From Nocardia jinanensis (GTDB lineage Bacteria > Actinomycetota > Actinomycetes > Mycobacteriales > Mycobacteriaceae), in assembly GCF_014645735.1 (NCBI RefSeq), contig NZ_BMMH01000004.1:1-64000 (forward strand): DNA of 64,000 nt, in the 5' to 3' direction. Under the pieces are notes generated by a model, which was given only the letters and a program-made list of their open reading frames with translations, did not search any database and was not told the origin of the DNA. The position numbers and the translations under genes are program-made. Positions 18,048 through 27,221 of this stretch are shown piece by piece; positions within the stretch are counted from its first letter, which is position 1; each line of letters begins with the position of its first letter.

Positions 18048-18806
18048 TCAGGCGAGCAAGCGTTCCCGCAGTCGATCGCGCAGATCGGGGGTCAGGCCCA
18101 CCGCGGTCAGGTAGGACTCGAAGTCGCCGTGCAGTTCGATACCGGACTCCAGGCCCGCCCGCAGGTACTCCTCGCGCACCTCGAGAACGGCCTGGGGCAG
18201 GTCCGCGCCCAGTTCGTCTTTCAGTGACGTGCGCAGTTCGGCCACGGCCTGGTTGCTCAGCATGTAGTCGCCGAGGATCTCGGACTCGCCGACCCCGACC
18301 GCTCGCAGCAGGGTGGCGATGGTCCAGCCGGTGCGGTCCTTGCCGGCGGCGCAGTGGACGAGGACCGCACCGCGGTCGGCGACGATCGCCTCGGCGAGTG
18401 CGGTGATGGCGGCGTGGGCCTCGGGCCGGGCCGGGAAATTGCGGTACACATCCATCATGTAGGCGAGGGCGGCGCCCGGCGCGTTCTGGCGGTTGGCGCC
18501 GGCTTCGTGCGGCGGGGCGGTGACCGATCCGTCGTCGAAGGGGGTGATGCGCGAGCGGATCTCCGCGGGCAGCCGGTCGGCGCCGGCGCGCTCGATCTCC
18601 CGGTGCCCACGCAGATCGTGCACCGCGCCGACGCCCAGTTCCCGGAGCGCGGTGTGGCCGGCGTCGTCGAGCCGGCTGAGCTGGGCCGAACGGAGCAGGA
18701 CTCCGTGCTTGGTGGTCCCGCCGCCGCTGATGCGCAATCCGCCGAGATCTCGAAAGTTGAATGTGCCGCTGATCCGGAGATGCCCGGCGAGGGGAGAACT
18801 TGTCAC
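18048..18806 (-). CDS. Protein-tyrosine phosphatase, PtpB/IphP-like
   Basis: 252-residue phosphatase of the tyrosine phosphatase family 3, like mycobacterial PtpB. Catalytic P-loop HCAAGKDRTGW near residue 152 with nucleophile Cys and Arg intact. The N-terminal FNFRDLGGLRISGGGTTKHG and LLRSAQLSRLDDAG are typical of the group. No signal peptide. Convergent with the truncated AMP-ligase gene. MPtpB-type enzymes can act on phosphoinositides as well as phosphoproteins; which applies here is not visible. Confidence 0.92.
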   Translation of the reverse strand: MTSSPLAGHLRISGTFNFRDLGGLRISGGGTTKHGVLLRSAQLSRLDDAGHTALRELGVGAVHDLRGHREIERAGADRLPAEIRSRITPFDDGSVTAPPHEAGANRQNAPGAALAYMMDVYRNFPARPEAHAAITALAEAIVADRGAVLVHCAAGKDRTGWTIATLLRAVGVGESEILGDYMLSNQAVAELRTSLKDELGADLPQAVLEVREEYLRAGLESGIELHGDFESYLTAVGLTPDLRDRLRERLLA

Positions 18807-19203
18807 CGCATCAGGCTAACCGGCGTTCGATCGGGGGCGCTGTGTGATGCCGCACAGCCGTCGGGGATCGGCCGGGGGTGGTCGTAGACTTGCCGATGGT
18901 CTCTGTCATGAGGCGCTAGGGCGGTGCGGGTAGATCTCGCCGGGCCCGGCCCAGGGTGGGCCGGGAGTGCGCGCATCGAGGTTCCGGGTAGGCGGTAGCG
19001 GTCCCGACGGGGGCCGTCAAAACAGTCTTCGGGTATGAGTTTCCCGTTGTAACTGTTCTCAAACCCTGAAAACCTTCTAATATTGAGAAGACGGACCGTT
19101 TAGGCAGCCAGTTCCCGACCAATGCCTACTCGATCCGGCCGGCCGCTCCGGCGTCGAATATTCGGCCCGGGTGTGTGCGAGTTGTTTGCCGAGGGAGCTT
19201 GCG
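18807..19203. other. Intergenic region with AT-rich promoter-like segment
   Basis: No gene seen. 19035-19095 is notably AT-rich for this genome and carries a 7-bp inverted repeat (separate entry). Likely promoter for the TetR-like gene that follows and possibly for the phosphatase. Confidence 0.6.
19056..19089. promoter_or_regulatory. Inverted repeat, possible operator
   Basis: TTCTCAA (19056-19062) and TTGAGAA (19083-19089), perfect 7-bp arms 20 nt apart inside an AT-rich patch about 115 bp before the TetR-like start. Confidence 0.35.
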
Positions 19204-19683
19204 TTGGGCGTACGTGGAGAAATAGCGGAGGTTCGGATTCGATCAGCCGTGCGTGAAGCGGTCGATCATGCAGACGCGGTACTGGATATCACCGGATTAC
19301 GGGCGTTGCGGGTGTTGTTGCACGCCGGGACGAGTGCCTATTGGCCGCTGGTCAAGTCGACGCCGGTGCAGCAGATCCACGCGTATTCGAAGACCGTGCA
19401 GTCTCTGTGTCGACACTGGGATTCCGGTTCGGACTACGCGCCCGATCCGGTGATCTCCGAACGGCAGCGCGCTCAGCAGCGCGATGTGATCGAGTGGCTG
19501 GAGCTGTGTGCCGCCCGGTCGGGTACGCGCTGGATCGAACCGGTCGAGTCGGTGGCCTCTTACGTGATGATGGTGGTCCAGGGTTCGGTGCTGCGGTGGC
19601 TGGCCGATTGTGACGACGAGGTCGTCCTGGTGGCCTTCGACGATCTGGTGTCCAATCTGGTCACCCGGGCGGTCGACGCCTGA
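19204..19683 (+). CDS. TetR C-terminal-domain-like protein without HTH
   Basis: 159 residues from TTG 19204, chosen because GAGGGAG lies 6 nt upstream; GTG 19171 would add 11 residues. The sequence from LRALRVLLHAGTSAYWPLV to GSVLRWLADCDDEVVL matches the ligand-binding half of a common class of actinobacterial TetR regulators (LLxAGL..WPLV, QRxxxRDxxEWLELxAxRTGTRW, GxVLRWLxDxD). The N-terminal DNA-binding half is missing and I find no HTH in any frame upstream. It could be a relic or a non-DNA-binding sensor. It precedes the PLP aldolase gene by 44 bp. Confidence 0.65.
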   Translation: MGVRGEIAEVRIRSAVREAVDHADAVLDITGLRALRVLLHAGTSAYWPLVKSTPVQQIHAYSKTVQSLCRHWDSGSDYAPDPVISERQRAQQRDVIEWLELCAARSGTRWIEPVESVASYVMMVVQGSVLRWLADCDDEVVLVAFDDLVSNLVTRAVDA

Positions 19684-19727
19684 TACCCGTGCGATAGAGC
19701 TGGACGTTTGACCAGTCCAATGGTTGA

Positions 19728-20915
19728 GTGGTCGGGGTGAGCGCGACCTCGCCGATTGCCCCCTTGCACGCGGCCACCGCCGATCTCGATCCGCCGCTGG
19801 CCGCCGTGGACCTACCGGTGTTGCGCGCCAATGCGGCGGACCTCGTTCGCCGGGCCTCCGGGCGGCCCATCCGGGTGGCCAGTAAATCGGTGCGCTGCCG
19901 TGCCGTCCTCGAAGAGGTGCTCGGTGCCGGGCTGACCGCCGCGGGCGGTTTCGCCGGCCTCATGTCGTATTCGCTCGCCGAGGCGATCTGGCTGGCCCGC
20001 CGGGGTGCTCGTGACGTACTGCTCGGATACCCCAGCGCCGATCGCGCGGCGCTGGCCGAACTCGGCGCCGATCCCGAACTGCTCGAGGCGATCACTCTGA
20101 TGGTCGACGACAGCGCGCAGTTGGACTTGATCCGGGCCGCGCTCGGCAGCTCCACCGTTCATCCGCGCGTCTGCCTGGATGTGGACGCGTCATTGCGTAT
20201 CGGGCCTGTGCACCTGGGAGTGCGCCGGTCGCCGGTCCGGACGCCGGAACAGGCTGCCGAACTGGCCCGGACGGCGCGCTCCCGGGGCTTCCGCGTGGTC
20301 GGGCTGATGACCTACGAGGCGCAGATCGCCGGGCTCCCGGACACCTCGCTGCCGGTGCGGCTGGTGAAGAAGGCGTCTGCCCGGGAGATCGGCCGGCGCC
20401 GGGGCGCGGTCCTGGACGCGGTGCGGTCGGTGACCGGGCCGCTGGAGATCGTGAACAGTGGGGGCACCGGCTCCATCGAATTGTCCGCCGCTGCCGAGGG
20501 CGTCACCGAGATCACCGCGGGATCGGGTCTGTACGTACCGACGCTGTTCGACGACTATCGGTCTTTCCGGCCAAGTCCCGCACTGTATTTCGCGCTCCCT
20601 GTACTCCGGCGGCCCGCATCCGGAATAGCTACGGTATTCGCCGGGGGATATATCGCATCCGGTCCGGCCGGAGCCTCTCGCGTTCCGAAACCGGTGTGGC
20701 CGAAGGGATTGCGTCTATTGGGCACCGAAGGGGCGGGAGAGGTGCAGACACCGCTGTCCGGGGCCGCCGGACTGTCGGTCGGCGACCGGGTCTGGTTCCG
20801 GCACGCCAAGGCCGGTGAACTGTGCGAACGGTTCGATCGACTGTATCTGGTGGACGGTGACGGTACCCGGGTCGCGGTACCGACCTATCGCGGCGAAGGG
20901 AAATGTTTCGGATGA
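19728..20915 (+). CDS. PLP-dependent amino acid deaminase/aldolase (D-threonine aldolase-like)
   Basis: 395-residue fold-type III PLP enzyme. Alanine-racemase-like barrel with the PLP Lys in RVASKSVRCR (near residue 49), PRVCLDVDASLRIG and EIVNSGGTGSIEL (phosphate-binding Gly region), then a C-terminal beta domain with WFRHAKAGELCE, where His and Cys form the divalent-metal site typical of D-threonine aldolase and D-serine dehydratase relatives. Likely acts on a beta-hydroxy D-amino acid; the substrate is inferred. GTG 19728 is used; GTG 19737 is also possible. Possibly cotranscribed with the TetR-like gene. Confidence 0.88.
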   Translation: MVGVSATSPIAPLHAATADLDPPLAAVDLPVLRANAADLVRRASGRPIRVASKSVRCRAVLEEVLGAGLTAAGGFAGLMSYSLAEAIWLARRGARDVLLGYPSADRAALAELGADPELLEAITLMVDDSAQLDLIRAALGSSTVHPRVCLDVDASLRIGPVHLGVRRSPVRTPEQAAELARTARSRGFRVVGLMTYEAQIAGLPDTSLPVRLVKKASAREIGRRRGAVLDAVRSVTGPLEIVNSGGTGSIELSAAAEGVTEITAGSGLYVPTLFDDYRSFRPSPALYFALPVLRRPASGIATVFAGGYIASGPAGASRVPKPVWPKGLRLLGTEGAGEVQTPLSGAAGLSVGDRVWFRHAKAGELCERFDRLYLVDGDGTRVAVPTYRGEGKCFG

Positions 20916-21032
20916 GCGATCACCGAATTCGGTCCGGTGCGGCCGCGTAATTCTGCCCTGTTCCCGGCGTACGACGCAATTCCGTAAACCGAATACGAAC
21001 CGTCTCAGTAGGTGTGAAAGGTCCGCATGAAT

Positions 21033-24000
21033 TCAATCGCTTCCCAGTCGGATGAAACGAGAGATATTCGCCAATTCTTCCAGCGTTTCCGGGAGGAATT
21101 CGGTCAGTAGTACCGAACGCACGATCACCGCCCGGCGACGGGCCCGGCCCACCGAATCGTGCACGAGAGCGGGGGACAGCAGCGCGCCGACGGGTACCGG
21201 AGAATCCTCGGGACTCGACGCCGCGAGCGAGACCAGCACTACCGCGGCCTCGCGCCCGCGCAGCAACTCCGGGGTGGCGACCAGTACTTCCTCGAACCGG
21301 GCCCGCGCCAACAGGGTCCGAATCCTGCCCACCTGTGCGCGGTGCGGCGAGACCACGACGATATCGTGCGGTTGTAGCGGCCTGGGTCCGGTGCCGTCGT
21401 CCCACTGCCGTCCCAGTAGGTCTCGGATCTGTTGCAGGACCTCGCGGGCTTCGGCATCGGCGGCCGTGCTGTTGCCGTGATGGTCTACCAGCACCGTGGC
21501 GATACCGGGCTCCACGGCATCGGCGGGGTGGGCGGGTTCCGGCGCCGCGCGCAACCGATCCTCGAAATAGAGGTGTGAGAGTGTATCGCTGAGCAGTGGA
21601 TGCAGCCGCCGGGTGAGGTCCAGGAAGTAGCCGTGGGCCGGGGGCAGGGTGGGCCGGCCGCCGGCGAACCAGGTGAGTGCCGGTGTGTGCACCGGCTCCG
21701 GGTGCGGTCCCGGATCGGGGTCGTACCGGGTGGCCGGATCGCCGGTGAGCAGCAGGTTTCGGGTACTCACCGAGACGGCCGCGGTGGTCGCCAGCGGGAA
21801 GGTGTTCGCGTCCGCGATCACCAACAGGTCCAGCGAATCGCGTGGGATACGGTCCGGATCGGTGAAATCGGCGGGTGTACCGCCCACCACACAGCCGCGG
21901 ATGGCATTCGCCAGGAACCGGGGATAGCGTTCGGGCTCGAGCACCAGCCATTCGGGAGCCACGGCCACCGCTTCGCTCTTGGCGACCAGTTCGGGCAGAA
22001 CACCCGCGCCCACCACCGCGTCGAGCAGGCTCTCGACCGGTGCGGCAGTGGGCGCGACGATACCTATACGCCAGTTGTCCTCGGTGACCAGTGCGGCGAG
22101 CACATCGGCGAGGATGGCGGTGCGACCGGTACCGGTCGGCGCCTGCACCGCGAGACAGGACCGGTCCAGATCGCGCAGCGCCGCGGTGATCGCGGCCCGC
22201 GGATCGTCTCCGGACCGTGGCAGAACGGGGCCGCCGGGTCCCGCCGGGCCGATACGGAGCCGGGGCGGGCGGCGGGCGAGCAGGTCGAACAGCGCGGTCG
22301 CGGGAACGGCGGGCAGGGTCACCAGCAGTTGCCTGCCGATCTCTTCTATCGCGTCCGCGGCGGCGACAGGTGGGTCCGGTAGCGCGGGCGCCAGCGCGAC
22401 CGGCAATTCGCTGTGTGGTTCGGCCCCGGGCGCCAGTGTCTCCTCCAGCCGGACGGTATCGGCGAGATCCGCGTCCACCGAACAGCCGAGGACGATGGCG
22501 GTTCCGCAGGTCCGGATGGCCCGGGGAGCGCGGACCGCCGGTTCGTAGACGATACGGACCGCGGTGCCCGGTGCCGGGCTCGGACCGGCCAGGCGGCCGG
22601 TGAGCCGGAGGAAACGGCGCACGGTGTCACCGGGGCCGATATGCCATTTCGTATCCACCGCCGCGGAATCGGCCACCATGACGCCCGGCTCGGCGGTCCA
22701 CTCGGCGAGCGGATGGGTCAGCCGGTCGATATGTGCCCACCACGCCGGCTGTTGTTCGCGGCGGTGATAGCCGAGCAGCGCGGCGGTCAACTCCGCGACC
22801 CGGTACGGTTCCGCCGGGGTCGCGGTCTCCCGGCGGGCGGCGAACTCGGCCAGCGCGGCTTCGGTGGAAGAGGGCTGCGCCGGGGGAGTTTCGCGCAGCA
22901 GCCGGTCGAGTGTCTCCACCGCCCCGACGGGCGATATATGCGCCGGTGGGCTCTGGTGATCGCGCAGCCGATCCGCGAGCCGGAGCACGGTAGGGGCGCC
23001 GGACCCGCCCGGTGGGTCGCCCATCACCGCCGCGATCGCCGGCAGCGTGTAGTTCTGTGAACCGGCGACAAAGGCGCCCCGGAAGATCGGAGACAGATCC
23101 ACCAGCGTGCCCGTCCGCAGCAGCACGTCCACGGTCTCCTCGCCGGAACCGAGGCGGGTGGCGGTGTGCAGCAGGAAGGTACGAGCCGCGGCGGTGTAGT
23201 GGTAGATGTGCAGATCCGGGTCGGCCAGCAGCGGTTCGGTGAGCGCGGCGAGGATATCGGTGAAGCTGCGGCGAGCGGCGGCGCGCAGCTCGCGCCGCCG
23301 CTCGGGAGCGAACCGATCGGACGAAGATTCGAGCGGGATCTCGCGGGTCAGGCGGACGGTATCGCGGGCGGCGATCTCGATCCGCAGTCGGCCGGACGGT
23401 ATTTCGTGCACCCACAGGGCGAGATCGCCGGGGGTGGCGGGCGGCAGCATATCGAGCGCGGACGGGTCGGCGGTGATGTACTCGCCGCGGCCGGAATGTT
23501 CCTGGCGGAGTTGGACGACGGCCTGAGTGCGCAGCCGAGTCAGGACCCGCGAGGGTATCTCCGGTGCGGTGACGGTACGGGTCGTGAGCCGGTCGATGGT
23601 GCTGACGCCCGCGGCGCGCAATGCCGCCCGCGTGGGTAGGTCCATTCCGGCGACCAGCAATAGATCCCGTGCCTCGGCCCGGGCGGCGAGACAGGTGGCG
23701 CATCGCCGGCACGCGCGGAAGCGGGGATCGCCCCACTGGACAGGGAGCAGCTCGCTGGAATGCTCGTCCAGGATCTCCGTGGTCCGCCGCCGTCGGGCCC
23801 GGTACACCGGCAGGGTGTCGGCGAGTGCCACGGTGTGGGTCCCGGTATCCGAGTAGACCGACAGCAGCGGGTCGGCCCGGACCGACCGCTCTTCCAGCAG
23901 CGCCGCGGCGACGGTCATCCGGAGTGCTGTCGCGACCGGTCCCGATCGGCCCACCCCGTGGAGCCGGATCCCGTCGCCGGTACGGGTCAGTAATTCGGTG

Positions 24001-24368
24001 TGCGCGAATACTTCTCCGTCGAACACCAGGGGATCCTCCACTGCCGGGGCGTCGGCCGTGAGGGCAGCGAGGGTGTCGGTGTGAGCGCCGGACAGAGCGG
24101 GAAGCGGCCCGGAACGGGTTCCGCGCCGGGGGATCTCGATCAGCGTGCCCGCGTACCGCTCCCGGACGGCGCCGCGCATCCGGTCGAACTCCGTCACACC
24201 GGGGATATCGTGACCGGAAGCGACCGCCTCGCACCCGTTGTCGTCACCGGGTAGCGGGGCCACGGTGCCCAATTCGGCGTCGAGGGCGCGGAGCAACGCG
24301 AATTCGCAACGCGCGGCACGCACCAGATCTGTGGCGCCGTACACCACCCGATCACCGACAACGAACAC
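21033..24368 (-). CDS. TM0106-family RecB-like nuclease/helicase homologue with altered active sites
   Basis: 1111 residues. Start GTG 24368 is preferred over GTG 24395: AGGAGGG lies 6 nt upstream and family members begin MFxxxxRVVYSASDL. N-terminal Cas4/RecB-like part: RAARCEFALLRALDA and CRRCATC keep the Fe-S cysteines, but the Asp-Glu-x-Lys nuclease residues are not evident (the region reads RLHGVGRSGPVATAL). C-terminal superfamily-1 helicase part: motif I is APTGTGRTAIL (near 749), with Arg for the nucleotide-binding Lys; motif II reads VIADANTFPL (near 852) instead of DEAxQ; motif III LLTGDPATRYD; motif V/VI VSLAASSPED and DSVGRARRRAVIV. The reading frame is otherwise intact. Adjacent deaD matches the order kgd, Rv1251c, deaD recalled from Mycobacterium tuberculosis. 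Confidence 0.8.
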   Translation of the reverse strand: MFVVGDRVVYGATDLVRAARCEFALLRALDAELGTVAPLPGDDNGCEAVASGHDIPGVTEFDRMRGAVRERYAGTLIEIPRRGTRSGPLPALSGAHTDTLAALTADAPAVEDPLVFDGEVFAHTELLTRTGDGIRLHGVGRSGPVATALRMTVAAALLEERSVRADPLLSVYSDTGTHTVALADTLPVYRARRRRTTEILDEHSSELLPVQWGDPRFRACRRCATCLAARAEARDLLLVAGMDLPTRAALRAAGVSTIDRLTTRTVTAPEIPSRVLTRLRTQAVVQLRQEHSGRGEYITADPSALDMLPPATPGDLALWVHEIPSGRLRIEIAARDTVRLTREIPLESSSDRFAPERRRELRAAARRSFTDILAALTEPLLADPDLHIYHYTAAARTFLLHTATRLGSGEETVDVLLRTGTLVDLSPIFRGAFVAGSQNYTLPAIAAVMGDPPGGSGAPTVLRLADRLRDHQSPPAHISPVGAVETLDRLLRETPPAQPSSTEAALAEFAARRETATPAEPYRVAELTAALLGYHRREQQPAWWAHIDRLTHPLAEWTAEPGVMVADSAAVDTKWHIGPGDTVRRFLRLTGRLAGPSPAPGTAVRIVYEPAVRAPRAIRTCGTAIVLGCSVDADLADTVRLEETLAPGAEPHSELPVALAPALPDPPVAAADAIEEIGRQLLVTLPAVPATALFDLLARRPPRLRIGPAGPGGPVLPRSGDDPRAAITAALRDLDRSCLAVQAPTGTGRTAILADVLAALVTEDNWRIGIVAPTAAPVESLLDAVVGAGVLPELVAKSEAVAVAPEWLVLEPERYPRFLANAIRGCVVGGTPADFTDPDRIPRDSLDLLVIADANTFPLATTAAVSVSTRNLLLTGDPATRYDPDPGPHPEPVHTPALTWFAGGRPTLPPAHGYFLDLTRRLHPLLSDTLSHLYFEDRLRAAPEPAHPADAVEPGIATVLVDHHGNSTAADAEAREVLQQIRDLLGRQWDDGTGPRPLQPHDIVVVSPHRAQVGRIRTLLARARFEEVLVATPELLRGREAAVVLVSLAASSPEDSPVPVGALLSPALVHDSVGRARRRAVIVRSVLLTEFLPETLEELANISRFIRLGSD

Positions 24369-24494
24369 CCACGGCCCTCCTACGCCCAGTGACACACCGG
24401 CCGGCGCTGCGCGCGGACCGGCCGGCGCCGGCGCGCGGACCGGACGGGCCCCACTGTAACCACCGGGTCCGACCTGGTGGAACGGACCGTGGAT

Positions 24495-26297
24495 TCAGGA
24501 ACGCGGTTTCCGGCGATCCTGACGTTTCGGACCCTCGCGGCGGGGGCCGCGGCCGATCGAACGATGTCCGGGCGGACCCGAATCGAGCTGCAGCTGGATC
24601 AGGATGCCGCTGATCCGGGTGCGCCGCAGTGCCTCCAGGGTTTCCGGCGGCAGCTGAGCGGGCAGTTCCACCAGGCTGTGGTCGGGCCGGATACTGATAT
24701 GCCCGAAATCGCTGCGCCGCAGGCCGCCTTCGTTGGCGATGGCGCCGACGATGGCACCGGGCACCACCCGGTGCCGTTTGCCCACCGCGATGCGATAGGT
24801 GGCCAGTTCCGCATCGGTGGTGCGCTGCCGGGACGGGCCGCGGCGCTCGTCGAAACCGCCCTCCTCGAAATGACGCGGCGCCCGCTCGCGGCGCGGCCGC
24901 TCCACCGGCTCCGGCTCGGGTTCGAGGAAGAAGCTCTCGCCGTCCTGTGCGGCGACCGCCAGCGCGGCGGCGATATCGGCCAGTGGAGTGTTGTGTTCCT
25001 GTTCGTAATCCTCGATCAACTTGCGGAACAGCGCGAGATTGTCCGAGCTGAGGTTCTCGGTGATGGCGTCGCCGAATTTCGCGACCCGCTGCGCGTTCAC
25101 ATCGTCGACGCTGGGCAGTTGCATCTCGGTCAGCGGATGCCGGGTCGCGCGTTCGATGGATTTGAGCAGATGCCGTTCCCGGGGGGCCACGAACAGCAGT
25201 GCCTCACCGCTGCGGCCCGCGCGGCCGGTGCGGCCGATCCGGTGCACATAGGACTCGGTGTCGTGCGGGATGTCGTAGTTCACCACATGCGAGATCCGGT
25301 CCACATCCAGACCGCGGGCCGCGACATCGGTGGCGACCAAGATATCGAGGGTGCCCGCTTTCAGCTGGCCGATGGTGCGCTCACGCTGAGCCTGGGCGAT
25401 ATCGCCGTTGATGGCCGCGGCGGAGAACCCGCGGGCACGCAGCTTCTCGGCCAGCTCCTCGGTGGCCTGTTTGGTGCGCACGAAGATGATCATCGCCTCG
25501 AAGGACTCCACCTCGAGGATCCGGGTGAGCGCGTCGAGTTTGCGCTGATGCGAGACAAGTACCCAGCGCTGGCCGATATTGGTGGCGGTGCTGGTCTTGG
25601 CCTTGACTGTGATCTCGACCGGTTCGCGCAGGTACTGCTTGGAGATCTTGCGGATCGCGGCGGGCATGGTCGCGGAGAACAGCGCCACCTGCTTATCGGC
25701 CGGGGTATCGGCGAGAATGCGCTCGACATCCTCCTGGAACCCCATCTTCAGCATCTCGTCGGCCTCGTCGAGCACCAGGTAGCGCAGCTGCGACAGGTCC
25801 AGCGTGCCCTTCTCCAGGTGATCGATCACCCGGCCGGGCGTACCGACCACCACCTGGGCGCCGCGCCGGAGACCGGACAGCTGCACGCCGTAGCTCTGGC
25901 CGCCGTAGATCGGCAGCACATGGGTGCCCGGCATATGAGTGGCATAGCGGCCGAAGGCCTCGGCGACCTGGATCGCCAGTTCACGGGTCGGTGCGAGCAC
26001 CAGTGCGGCCGGCTGTTTGCCGGTGGGCCGATCCTGCAGCAGTCCCATCAGGATCGGGATGGCGAAGGCAGCCGTCTTACCGGTACCGGTCTGCGCCAGA
26101 CCCACCACATCCGCGCCTGCCAGCAGCGGAGGGATTGTCGCGGCCTGGATGGGCGAGGGCGATTCGTAGCCGACATCGGCGATGGCCGAAAGGATACGGT
26201 CATCGATACCGAGATCTGCGAAGGTCGGTCCGGCGGTTTCGGGTTCGGTCTCGCCTTGGTTGTCGCCGACGCTGTCTTCGCCCTCATTGGTGCTCAT
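24495..26297 (-). CDS. deaD: DEAD-box RNA helicase (DeaD/CsdA)
   Basis: 600-residue ATP-dependent RNA helicase for ribosome assembly and cold or structured-RNA work. Seen in order: FADLGIDDRILSAI Q-motif region, AQTGTGKTAAF (Walker A), APTRELAIQ, GTPGRVIDHL, VLDEADEML (motif II), FSATMP (III), IIFVRTK, ATDVAARGLDVD (V), HRIGRTGRAGR (VI). The C-terminal RNA-binding domain ends with RISGILIQLQLD and a basic Arg/Gly/Lys tail. The start MSTNEGEDS at 26297 is chosen because the longer frame upstream is antisense to the nitrilase gene. Divergent from that gene across 60 bp. Confidence 0.96.
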   Translation of the reverse strand: MSTNEGEDSVGDNQGETEPETAGPTFADLGIDDRILSAIADVGYESPSPIQAATIPPLLAGADVVGLAQTGTGKTAAFAIPILMGLLQDRPTGKQPAALVLAPTRELAIQVAEAFGRYATHMPGTHVLPIYGGQSYGVQLSGLRRGAQVVVGTPGRVIDHLEKGTLDLSQLRYLVLDEADEMLKMGFQEDVERILADTPADKQVALFSATMPAAIRKISKQYLREPVEITVKAKTSTATNIGQRWVLVSHQRKLDALTRILEVESFEAMIIFVRTKQATEELAEKLRARGFSAAAINGDIAQAQRERTIGQLKAGTLDILVATDVAARGLDVDRISHVVNYDIPHDTESYVHRIGRTGRAGRSGEALLFVAPRERHLLKSIERATRHPLTEMQLPSVDDVNAQRVAKFGDAITENLSSDNLALFRKLIEDYEQEHNTPLADIAAALAVAAQDGESFFLEPEPEPVERPRRERAPRHFEEGGFDERRGPSRQRTTDAELATYRIAVGKRHRVVPGAIVGAIANEGGLRRSDFGHISIRPDHSLVELPAQLPPETLEALRRTRISGILIQLQLDSGPPGHRSIGRGPRREGPKRQDRRKPRS

Positions 26298-26357
26298 TGA
26301 CCAGGAGTTTACTGCTACGGCCTGGTTGTCCGGCCCACCGGGCCATACGGTGACAGC

Positions 26358-27221
26358 ATGAACGCCGACCCCACCGACCTCTCGGACCCGCACAACGGCG
26401 CGACGGTTCTCGCGGTCGTGCAGTTCGCGCCGCATACCGATATCGATGCCAATCTCGCCGCGCTCGCCGCGCAGGTGCGCGCCGCGGCCGAGCAGGGCGC
26501 GCGGATCGTGGTGGCTCCCGAGTACTCGATGTTCGCTCTCGGCCGGCTCGATGAGCGGGCCCTGGCGGCCGCGCAGCCGCTCGACGGTCCGTTCGTCACC
26601 GCCCTGGCCGAACTGGCCGCAGCGACCGGGGTGTATCTGGTGGCCGGAGTGGTGGAGACCGCCGCGTCCGGTGACGAACGGATCCACAACACTCTGGTGG
26701 TGCTGGGCCCCGACGGGTCGCTGCGGGCCCGCTACCGCAAAGTGCACCTCTACGACGCGTTCGGTCAGCGCGAATCGGAGGTGGTCGCCCCCGGGCCGCT
26801 CGCCGATACGGCTCTGTTCACCGCCGACGGTCTCACCTTCGGTCTGCAGACCTGCTTCGATCTCCGGTTCCCGGAGGGTTTCCGCCGGCTGGCCGCCGCG
26901 GGCGCGCAGGTCCTGCTGCTGCCCGCGCAATGGATCCCCGGACCGGGCAAGGTCGATCAATGGACCACGCTGCTGCGGGCGCGGGCCATCGAGAACACCG
27001 TCTACCTGGCCGCGGCCGACCAGTGCGGTCCACGCGGTGCCGGTGCCTCGATGATCGTCGACCCGGCGGGCCGGGTGCTGAGCGAACTCGCCGACGCGCC
27101 CGGTATCGCCCTCGCAGAACTCGACGCCGACTCGGTGCGACGGGTCCGCCGCACCAATCCGAGCCTCGCGCTGCGCAGGTTCGTTGTCGCGGAGCCGGAG
27201 GCGAGTAGCGTCGAGAGGTAA
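26358..27221 (+). CDS. Carbon-nitrogen hydrolase (nitrilase superfamily)
   Basis: 287-residue amidase. The Glu-Lys-Cys triad is intact: E55 in VVAPEYSMF, K128 in RYRKVHLYD, C166 in LQTCFDLRFPE. The sequence is like the Nit1/Nit2-type omega-amidase and deaminated-glutathione amidase branch, which act in metabolite repair; the exact substrate is not readable. Its stop overlaps the start of the phosphoribosyltransferase gene by one base (TAATG), so the two are translationally coupled. Confidence 0.92.
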   Translation: MNADPTDLSDPHNGATVLAVVQFAPHTDIDANLAALAAQVRAAAEQGARIVVAPEYSMFALGRLDERALAAAQPLDGPFVTALAELAAATGVYLVAGVVETAASGDERIHNTLVVLGPDGSLRARYRKVHLYDAFGQRESEVVAPGPLADTALFTADGLTFGLQTCFDLRFPEGFRRLAAAGAQVLLLPAQWIPGPGKVDQWTTLLRARAIENTVYLAAADQCGPRGAGASMIVDPAGRVLSELADAPGIALAELDADSVRRVRRTNPSLALRRFVVAEPEASSVER

